A DNA stretch of 64,000 nucleotides, taken from assembly GCA_016800925.1 (NCBI GenBank), contig JABCPU010000106.1:117741-181740 (forward strand), written 5' to 3'. Shown here one piece after another: positions 33,199-40,957 of this stretch. Made by a program: the position numbers and the translations under genes. The stretch's first letter is position 1; the number at the start of each line of letters is the position of its first letter. The notes below the pieces were generated by a model, which searched no databases, was not told the DNA's origin, and worked only from the letters and a program-made list of their open reading frames with translations. The DNA comes from Suillus spraguei. Its lineage: Eukaryota; Basidiomycota; Agaricomycetes; Boletales; Suillaceae.

Positions 33199-34030
33199 AA
33201 ATCCTCAACAATCCGTCTTACGGTTTCTTCATCTTCTTCTTCTCCTTTGACTTCGGTTTGTCGGAGCGGGGTCTTCTTCTTTCTGTCAGGACAGTTATGA
33301 ATACGGTGTCCTGTCTTTCTGCATCCGAAGCATTGTCCTTTCTTCATGCATTCGGATCTCTCCATGTCGGAGATTCGGTCTACGACCATTGCGTTGGAAT
33401 CACGGTTCGGAATATACCGTGCATTCCCATAATTCTTCTTCTTCTGTTGTGGGACATGACGCGTCTCATGGCGTTAAGCCGATGATGGGCGTTGTCAATA
33501 GCAACGCATTGCAACACAACATCTCTGAAGATTTCGGAGACATCTCCCGTATTGAAAAGCTTTGTGAGGATACCCCAATTAAGACCGTCTTGGAAGAACT
33601 GGATCTTCGTCGCGTTGTCAGTAACCTGAGCCTTGGCTGCAAGTGCCTCAAAGTCGGCGACGTAGGTGTGAAGATCTCCAGTTCCTTGTTTGAGATCTCT
33701 GAGGCGTGTAAGCGCGGTCATTCTGGTATCCACTGGTTGGAATGCTTCGTTGAAGCTCTTCATAAAATCCACCATCGTCCCATAACCCACTTTTTGTCCC
33801 GAAGTGTCGGTAGATTGGGCGTGTTCAAGGAATTGTTCCTTCCAAGATTTGGCATTCTTCTCGGTCATGAAGGATGTTATGTAGATGATCTTCTGCTTGT
33901 CGGTGGTGTAAAGCTTTTCATTGATGTCAAAGTGCAAGTTGCACGACTGGATAAACTCGCGAGAGTTATCACGATCTCCATCAAAACCAATCGGTTGACC
34001 GATCTTGTATTCGAATTCTTTGGTCGACAT
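33195..34030 (-). CDS. A1 gag (capsid and zinc knuckle), one base lost
   Basis: From ATG 34028-34030 the sense frame gives a capsid-like region (EFEYKIGQPIGFDGDRDNSR, SFMTEKNAKSWKEQF, YVADFEALAAKAQ, RDLKQGTGDLHTYV). After a one-base loss at about 33466 (GAG where A2 has GAGG), it continues in the next frame as MVVDRISDMER and the knuckle CFGCRKTGHRIHNC (CX2CX4HX4C), ending at EDF and TGA. The length of 836 nt is one base short of 279 codons. Gag packages the RNA. Confidence 0.85.
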
Positions 34031-34215
34031 GGTTGATGATTCTTCTGGTGAGTTATACTTTCTCGGTGCCTACACGCGCTGTCTTGCTGTCCGTTAGGGC
34101 TTTCTTCTGTCAGAGGGCTTCTCTTGACAATCTGCTCAGCGTACGCATACGCTAGTCTACTGATTTAAGCGATCAGGGTTCAGGGTCGAAGACTGGATAG
34201 TCGACGATCAAAGGG

Positions 34216-34226
34216 ACTTTAATCTT
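34216..34226 (-). other. A1 primer-binding site of self-priming type
   Basis: Sense AAGATTAAAGT lies one base inside the 5' LTR. It does not begin with TGG as tRNA primer sites do, but is the exact reverse complement of ACTTTAATCTT in the LTR (34489-34499), 34 bp after the first T of the TATA box. Confidence 0.8.
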
Positions 34227-34227
34227 T

Positions 34228-34702
34228 TGTTACGAACTGGGGTGGCGTCACCAGCGACAGTGAAAATACACAGACGGTCTGCTGGGAGTTCTTACAATGT
34301 TCAAAAGAGAACAAGGTGAAAGTACTAGGAACGCGTTCCAAGTACGATCAAGGGTTCAGCCTCAAAGACAAGTCTAAGAGGTATCCGCGAGAATAAAGAC
34401 TAAGGCTAAGGAGTGCTTAGACTTAGAGATGATTCAAGACGACTTAGGTTGGAGACCTAAGCGAAGGAGATTCCAGGTAAAACCCAGTAAGATTAAAGTA
34501 GGGAATCTACTACAAGTACACTGTGCTTAAATAGGCCAATATGTGCGCACAGACCAAGAGAGACGTGGGAATGTAAGTGCGTATCCAAAGAAGGAAGGCA
34601 ACTATAGTACAGATGCGTTGAGCATATGAGTCAGAGTCATGTTATGTAATATACATGGTAAATGAGATAGGAAAATGAATAGGGGCACGTACGATTGTAA
34701 CA
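34228..34702 (-). repeat. A1 5' LTR (475 bp)
   Basis: Reads as identical to 27093-27567. It holds the promoter on the minus strand. Confidence 0.95.
34489..34533 (-). promoter_or_regulatory. A1 LTR promoter: TATA box and predicted transcript start
   Basis: Sense TATTTAAG (34526-34533) is followed 34 bp later by ACTTTAATCTT (34499 down to 34489), predicted to be the first 11 nt of the genomic RNA because they pair with the primer-binding site. Confidence 0.65.
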
Positions 34703-34707
34703 AAACC
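34703..34707. repeat. Target-site duplication of A1 (AAACC), right
   Basis: Matches 27088-27092. Confidence 0.9.
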
Positions 34708-34796
34708 CCCTTACCTGGGGGTACTTGCTTAGTCAGCAGAAACCCTCCTGACTTTCAATACTGTAGCAGGGTTTCTAACGGCTGGAGCCCACCGCC

Positions 34797-34801
34797 ACAC
34801 T
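34797..34801. repeat. Target-site duplication of A2 (ACACT), left
   Basis: ACACT directly precedes the A2 LTR and is repeated at 50395-50399, 15.6 kb away. Confidence 0.9.
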
Positions 34802-35274
34802 TGTTACGAACTGGGGTGGCGTCACCAGCGACAGTGGAAAGACACAGCCGGTCTGCTGGGAAGTTCTACAATGTCCAGAAGAGGACAAGGTGAAAGTACA
34901 AGGAACGCGTTCCAAGTACGATCAAGGGTTCGGCCTCAAAGACAAGTCTAAGAGGTTCTGCAAGAATAGAGACTAAGGCTAAGGAGTGCTTAGACTTAGA
35001 GACAATTCAAGACGACTTAGGTTGGAGACCTAAGCGAAGGAGATTCCAGGTAAAACCCAGTAAGATTAAAGTAAAGAATCTACTACAAGTACACTGTGCT
35101 TATATAGGTAGATATGTGCGCACAGACCAAGTAACCGTGAGAATGTAACTGCGTATCCTAATAAGGAAGGCATGTGTTGTACAGATGCATTGAGCATATG
35201 AGGCAAGTCATGTGACATGATATACAAGTAAGAAGATAAAGGGAAAATGAATAGGGGCACGTACAACTGTAACA
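34802..35274 (-). repeat. A2 3' LTR (473 bp)
   Basis: TGTTACGAAC...CTGTAACA with the LTR features of A1 at about 85-90% similarity. The TATA box here is TATATAAG, again 34 bp before ACTTTAATCTT. Confidence 0.93.
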
Positions 35275-35307
35275 TTACCCCCTTATTACATTGAAAGTCA
35301 CCGACTT

Positions 35308-36777
35308 TCAAACATCTCTGTTGTCATCATAGACGGGATCATAGTCGTCATAGTTAGCGACGTCTTCATCAGCGGCACTTCCTCCTAACATATAAGCTGC
35401 TTCCTCCTCTGCTACAGTTCTTGCCCGTCGACCTTCTTTTCGTCGTCAACGGTTAATAAGATACTGTTCCCATCTACACAATGCATCATAAAATCCATCG
35501 TCCTTCCAAGTAAGCGTAAACGGAGGTTCCCCACGATGCTGAGGGCAATAAATGGACAGATGGGTAGGAGCGTGTTGCAGACAGATTTGGCATTGATAGT
35601 CGAGACAATTCTTTTGCCGATGTCTGACGATGCCACAGAATCGGCATTTCATGTTTTCATCAGTGTTAGAAGTGGACATGCGTAATGGTGATGGTGAGAT
35701 AATGGGTTTAGGACTGGCGGATCTAGCACGCTTCTTCCCTTTCTGTCGTGTCATGCGTTTTAAAGCAAAGGCATTGTCACGTCGAAGCTGTGCCTGTTGC
35801 TTGCTGGTTAGCATGTATGCAGATGCAGGGAGGTCAGGAGTAGTCCTTCGTTCAGCAACCGCAAGAAGTTTGTTAGAAGAAGAAGGAGAGGTAGTGCCTA
35901 AGTCTTTTACTAAGACTGGCGAGACAGGATCCATTGGACCAAATGATGATGGGATAGACATGGGAGGGTGGATGTGAAGGTTGCGAAGTTGAGGACCGAG
36001 TGCTATTAATTTAGCAACAGGAACCCCTAATCTTTTTGCAGCTTCACACTGTTCTTCTGTACAGGGCTCGTACAGCCACGCAGGATGGTCATGAGAGACT
36101 ACGACGGGAGGCGGTGAGGTCAGTTGTTCGATAGGAGATGGAGTTTGGGGAGAACCGAGGTCGGCTTGCATTTGTTGTAGATCAGTGATGGCGTCTTCTA
36201 CTAAGTTTCTGGCTGCTCTGGTTTCAGCAACTGACTGCTGGATGGTTTCAACAACCACGTTGGTGAGCTGTCTGATCTCTTGGACAGCAGTGCATAAGCC
36301 AGCAAGGGCGTCAATACTAGAATACATGCGTGAAGAAGAGGGTGCTGGAATAGGAAGTGGCGTATCTTCCTGCGGAGAGGGAGGTCGAGCAACACCTGCT
36401 CGATGTTCGGCCATGATGTGAATAGCTTCTTCAACGTTGCTTTTAAAAGAACCGGGAAGCAACAACATAGCATAAGAACGAATGCATTTTTGAAGATGTA
36501 AGAAGCATTGACAATAAGTAGTGTCTGTGGTTTCATTGGCTGTGGCTTCGATGAGGGCGGCAGTATGGATAATGTTGACGAGAAGGAGGGCCGGGAAGGC
36601 ACCTTTTTCTGTGAGGATTCTTTCAATTTCAAGGGCGTGTCCTTCGCATAGAAGGGCGGCTTCGATGTAGGAGGTGTTGTCAATTTCGGTGGTAAGGGTT
36701 CCGTAGTTTTCAGCATCAGAGTCAGGGTCATTGTTGGCAATGGTGATGGGGGTGATGTAGGCAGTGGGGAAAGACAT
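35308..36777 (-). CDS. A2 ORF3: zinc-knuckle protein, near-intact with one TGA
   Basis: The best-preserved copy of ORF3. It is open from ATG 36775-36777 for 443 codons to TGA 35446-35448, then continues in the same frame (RRKEGRRARTVAEEEAAYML and an acidic YDDYDPVYDDNRDV tail) to TGA 35308-35310, 490 codons in all. The internal TGA follows ...EQYLINR and fits a CGA-to-TGA change. Domains: helical N-terminus (residues 1-140), Pro-rich linker with PSPQEDTPLPIPAPSSSR, helical ETIQQSVAETRAARNLVEDA, LHIHPPMSIPSSFGPMDPVS, a basic stretch, the knuckle CRFCGIVRHRQKNC, a second cluster CQICLQHAPTHLSIYC, and FTLTWKDDGFYDAL. Presence in four copies of two diverged subfamilies argues for selection. Confidence 0.85.
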
Positions 36778-36831
36778 TTCGATGGTGTTAGTTGATCAAG
36801 TGCTTTGTGCAGTTGGTTGACTGAGGGATAA

Positions 36832-38620
36832 TCAGAGGGTGTGTTGCTTCTTATAAGCATTCAAGATTCGAGCGGAGTTCTTCAAGTTCTTTTCTGGGAG
36901 CCATTCGTTGTCTCCTGATGAATATCCTTTCCAAGAAACAAGATAGCGTCGGCGAGTACCGGTTCCTTTATGAGAAAGAATTGCTTCTATTTCATATTCT
37001 TCTTCCTCTTCGATGATGTCAGGTGGTGGTCCAGGGAAGTTCAGACCGTGTACGTCCGTTTCGCTATAGGACGATAAGACAGAAGCGTGGAACGTAGGAT
37101 GAATTTTCCACTGCAGGGGAAGTTTGAGTGTGAACGTGATGGGCGATAAGACATCAATGATCGGGAAAGGTCCATATCGCTTTGGCGCAAGTTTCCTTGA
37201 TGGGAGTTTGAGCCTGAGGTTAGCAGCAGATAGCCAGACCTTATCTCCGATCTTCCATGGAATGTACTTATCTCCTTGGGATTGTTCGGCCATTGTTTGC
37301 ATTGCAATATTATGGCAGGCGATTGCTTCTTCTCTTATCTTCTGCAGGGATCGTACTTGATCTTCTGCTGCGGGGACTGATGAATCAGGGATAAGGTGAG
37401 GGATAGCGCATGGTTCATATCCCATCATCAAATAAAAGGGGGATGCATTCCTTGCATCATGTTTTTGGTGGTTGTGGACGAATTCAGCGATTGGTAGATG
37501 TTCTACCCAATCTTCGGGATTGTTGTGGCAATAAATGCGTAGGTATGTTTCAAGTTCTTGATTTAGCCTTTCTGTTTGACCATCGGTCTGAGGGTGATAA
37601 GCTGTGGATGGAGCAATGATGTAATCGAGAAGTCGGGCAAGCTCTTTAGAAAAGTGCGATAGGAACTGTAGACCTCGATCTGAGATGACTTTGTCATGGA
37701 GTCCAAATTGACAGTAAACATGTTTTAAAAATAGCTTAGCAATCCCTTCAGAAGTGATGGTTTTTAGACAAGGGATAATAATTACCCCCTTCATAAGGCC
37801 ATGGTCTACCACAACCATGATACTATCAAAGCCCCCAGAGAGAGGAAGGTCGGTGATAAGATCAACAGAGATCTGGGAAAAGGGGCGAGTCGCAGATGAA
37901 GGTATTGGGGTAAGCGGCGGGCAAACAGGATGCGTATCAGCTTTCATTTGCTGGCAAAGGGCGCAACCCTCAACGTATTTCCAGATATAGGAGCCCATAG
38001 CGGGCCACCATGCTTCTCGTTTAACGAGTTCTTCGGTTTTAAACCTACCGGGATGGCCTGCGGTTGGATGATCATGATACTGTTTCAGGATGCCGGGGCA
38101 ATGTGCCGGTGGAATGTAGGCACAATTCTTAAAATAGAGGACGTTCTCCTCAATCTTCCAGTCAGAGAGCGCCAATTTCATTGGAGGAAGACACACGCCG
38201 TCGAGGGCGTCGGACGCTGTCTTGAAGACAGGATCGTCGAGGGGCTCGGAGGATAAAAAGACATTTTGCAGATCAGTATCAATGAGACAAACAAATAGAG
38301 CATCAGGAAGAAGTGTCTGGTCCTCGTTATCGTCTTTGCCAGAGTCATAGTCGGGCCGGCGAGATAGTGCATCAGGTACTGCTAATTTAGTACCTGCAAC
38401 ATGGTGCAGTTCAATGTCGTAAATAGACAAAATCAATTGCCAACGTGCTTGGCGACGGGTAAGCTTCTGCGCACTTCTAAAATACAGAAGATTCTTATGG
38501 TCGGTGAATACCAGGACGGGGTGTGGGTTTCCTTCAAGATAATGGCACCATTCGTTCAATGCCCGGATTACAGCAAGGAATTCCCGGTCAAAGATTTGGT
38601 AATTGCGTTCTGCGGGGTTC
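36832..38620 (-). CDS. A2 pol, 3' part: end of RNase H, integrase, chromodomain
   Basis: An open frame of 575 codons (36832-38559) plus the segment up to the B1 junction. It begins inside RNase H (TDHKNLLYFRSAQKLTRRQA), then has the integrase zinc finger (HDHPTAGHPG...CALCQQ), core residues D, D and E (VDLITDLP, VISDRG, QTERLNQELE) and a complete chromodomain (YEIEAILSHKGTGTRRRYL, WKGYSSGDNEWLPEKNL). It stops at TGA 36832 after a one-base gain relative to A1. The upstream half of the same gene resumes at 46103, beyond B1. Confidence 0.9.
38616..38620. repeat. Target-site duplication of B1 (GGTTC), left
   Basis: GGTTC before the B1 LTR is repeated at 46103-46107. Confidence 0.92.
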
Positions 38621-39389
38621 TGTCATATACCATACTTCTAATCTCAGATCCGATCATATCCGTCCAGATCCGATCGTTTCCATATCCGTCCGGTCCACAG
38701 ATCCTGTCCGGACCACCCTTCCGAATGTACTCACTTCTCGCACCTTAACTCCCTGGTGAACATCTGCGTCTATCTCCTTTCGTCATTTCTCCTACTACCA
38801 GTACTCCGGCTGTTTATATTTCCGTCCTGTGTTACTGATCCGTTTCCTGTGTTCATTTCCGATTCATGCTTACTGATCCGCTGTGCAATAATTAATAGAC
38901 TTCCGTTACACTTCGTACATAGCCCTCGGTCCCGGACTTGCTAATTATCCGTCTTAGATACTTACTGTATATAAACCACTTGTAGATCTCCGTAGAACCT
39001 TAGTTCGAATATCATCTTAGATTCTACTCATTCTGCCTCCTCTGGACTTAAGCCACTCTCCGCTTTAAGTCACCTTCCGAGACTTAGGATTGACTCCTAT
39101 AGTCTATACCTCCGACTCTATCTTCGGATAGTCCATCTCCGTTAGTTTCTAGTTAGGAACTCGTTCCGAAACTAGCCTTAATCTCTGTCCTCTCCTTACG
39201 TTCCGAATTACCTTCGGACGTGTTATATCCGACACCTTCGGACACCCGGATCCGTCACGCAACCCCTTCCGGGTCTTTGGACGAATAACTCCTCCCTGAA
39301 ATAAGGGGCATTACTCGAGAAAGGGGCACAGTGTACGAACTGAGGCCAAAGCCCTTCGGATCTCTCTACCCTTGAGTACAGTCTTAACA
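38621..39389 (+). repeat. B1 5' LTR (769 bp)
   Basis: TGTCATATACC...GTCTTAACA with TG...CA ends, matching 45334-46102 except for about four transitions. Confidence 0.95.
38968..39012 (+). promoter_or_regulatory. B1 LTR promoter: TATA box and predicted transcript start
   Basis: TATATAAA at 38968-38975 is followed 34 bp after its first T by AGTTCGAATAT (39002-39012), the predicted first 11 nt of the RNA because they pair with the priming site. Confidence 0.65.
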
Positions 39390-39391
39390 GT

Positions 39392-39402
39392 ATATTCGAA
39401 CT
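39392..39402 (+). other. B1 primer-binding site of self-priming type
   Basis: ATATTCGAACT, two bases inside the 5' LTR, is the exact reverse complement of AGTTCGAATAT in the LTR (39002-39012). It lacks the TGG start of a tRNA primer site. Confidence 0.8.
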
Positions 39403-39439
39403 CAAACCTTTCCGAGTAACTTAGCAACCATCCCATATC

Positions 39440-40444
39440 ATGCCTCCCCGTAAAGCTCAGAACACACTCCGAGGAGCCGGACTTGGTCCGATCCAACGAG
39501 ATCCCACACCCATCGTCCAAACATTTACCAGTTTCTCTCAACGCCGCGCAAGCATGAGCGACATAGGTCAGAGTATCTCCGCCCGTCAAGTCAGACCGGA
39601 TCCGATAACACCAACTCGGAACCCGGATAACCCAGACTCCAATTCGCGCCCGACCATTCGCTTTGATGATGAGCTGCGCAGTAATCTACCAGATGATGAA
39701 GTTGATGATCCGGACAACGAGGACCTGGATGACGAAGAAGATAAAATCCACCTAAACCCTCAGGACCGGGTCCTAGCCCAACTATCCGTAGCCATTAACC
39801 ACCTCGCTCGCAGTAGCCGTCGCACCCCCACCTCGGATGATAGCAAAGTCAAAGTCCGTGAGCCAGATACCTTCGATGGGTCCGAACCTCGCAAGCTCCG
39901 GGCATTCTTCGTCCAATGTGAGCTCAACTTCCAGAGCAAACCTAGCGCTTTCCGTTCCAGACGCGCTAAAGTCAATTTCGCCCAATCCTACCTTAAGGGT
40001 ATGGCTCTCGAGTGGTTTGAGCCGGACCTCCTTTCGGACGGATATAGCAACCGTCCGGACTGGATGGATGACTACTCCGAGTTCATGCTCGAGCTCCAAA
40101 CCAATTTCGGACCACACGATCCCTCCGGAGACGCAGAGATGCAGTTAGAACAACTCCACATGCGTGACGGACAACGCATCAACAAGTACGTTGTAGAATT
40201 CCAGCGACTTGCCTCCCAAGTATGCGAATGGGGAGACGGAGCCCTACGACGCCAATTCTACAATGGACTTCCGGCCCGAATCAAAGATGAGATTAGTCGC
40301 ATGGGTAAGCCCACTACCCTTTCGGAGTTCAAGACTCTCGCCCAGACCATCGACGCCCGTTACTGGGAACGGAGGGCGAAGTCACCCGAGAGAGTAGAAC
40401 CACCTCCTCCAATCCTCCCAGGCAGTCAACATCCGACCGGATGA
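39440..40444 (+). CDS. B1 gag, lacking its zinc knuckle
   Basis: 334 codons from ATG 39440 in good frame. An acidic N-terminal region precedes the Retrotrans_gag-type capsid core (REPDTFDGSEPRKLRAFFVQ, AQSYLKGMALEWFEPD, WMDDYSEFMLELQTNFGP, LASQVCEWGDGALRRQFYNG, LPARIKDEI). The frame then stops at TGA just past a Pro-rich stretch. In related elements a zinc knuckle and the protease follow in the same polyprotein. Here no CX2CX4HX4C is present in any frame, so this part seems deleted. Confidence 0.88.
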   Translation: MPPRKAQNTLRGAGLGPIQRDPTPIVQTFTSFSQRRASMSDIGQSISARQVRPDPITPTRNPDNPDSNSRPTIRFDDELRSNLPDDEVDDPDNEDLDDEEDKIHLNPQDRVLAQLSVAINHLARSSRRTPTSDDSKVKVREPDTFDGSEPRKLRAFFVQCELNFQSKPSAFRSRRAKVNFAQSYLKGMALEWFEPDLLSDGYSNRPDWMDDYSEFMLELQTNFGPHDPSGDAEMQLEQLHMRDGQRINKYVVEFQRLASQVCEWGDGALRRQFYNGLPARIKDEISRMGKPTTLSEFKTLAQTIDARYWERRAKSPERVEPPPPILPGSQHPTG

Positions 40445-40914
40445 ACTCCAACACATCTGGATCCGATACGCCCAAATTCAATAAACCCACATACTCCACA
40501 GCATCCTCTACCCCGAAAGTTTCGGATCTCCCTAGTGTTGTTGGTACATGCAATAACAATATTGTCGAAGCCATAAACTTATCCGTCCGATTCTCCTCCG
40601 GTGTAATCACTTCCGACACGTTCTACGTCACCCCTTTGGATTCCTCATGTTATATCGTTCTCGGATATAGCTGGCTCACCCGACACAATCCGTTGATTGA
40701 CTGGGTATTGGGCAGCATCGAGTTCCGAACTACTGAACAAGGAGTGCCATTAACCCCATCCGCATCACCGCTGCCTCCGGACACACCGACCATGGCAGGA
40801 AAATCCAATCCGACACCTCTGTTACCTTCGGGTATTCCACCCAAGAAGATTCCTCCCCTCCAAAATCTCCGTCGCATCAGAGCATCCCATCTGTGGCGGA
40901 GACTCCGCCTCTGA
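40441..40914 (+). pseudogene. B1 protease remnant without active site
   Basis: The frame has the C-terminal half of a gypsy protease (YVTPLDSSCYIVLGYSWLTR, NPLIDWVLGSIEF) but no D-S/T-G motif upstream. A frame change near 40860 separates it from the reverse transcriptase. Confidence 0.75.
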
Positions 40915-40957
40915 CCAAATCCAAACCCTCCGCTGGTACCCAGTCCCTAACATATCG

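Larger units (their letters stand above)
27093..34702 (-). mobile_element. LTR retrotransposon A1 (Ty3/gypsy chromovirus), complete, very young
   Basis: This 7,610-bp element reads on the minus strand. It is bounded by two 475-bp LTRs that I read as identical and by the 5-bp target duplication AAACC (27088-27092 and 34703-34707). In sense order it carries the 5' LTR, priming site, gag, pol (protease, reverse transcriptase, RNase H, integrase, chromodomain), ORF3, polypurine tract and 3' LTR. Identical LTRs mean insertion too recent for mutations to accumulate. Even so, several single-base losses interrupt gag, pol and ORF3 compared with the other copies, often in G or T runs, which suggests uncorrected assembly errors or a defective copy moved by helpers. 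Confidence 0.96.

Noticed and set aside
34213..34227. tRNA-primed binding site
   Set aside because: The sequence does not begin with TGG and matches no tRNA 3' end that I recognise, while it pairs exactly with the LTR.
28313..36777. ORF3 as an envelope gene
   Set aside because: Its position suggests env, but there is no signal peptide, furin-like site, fusion peptide or membrane anchor, and the C-terminus is a zinc knuckle.
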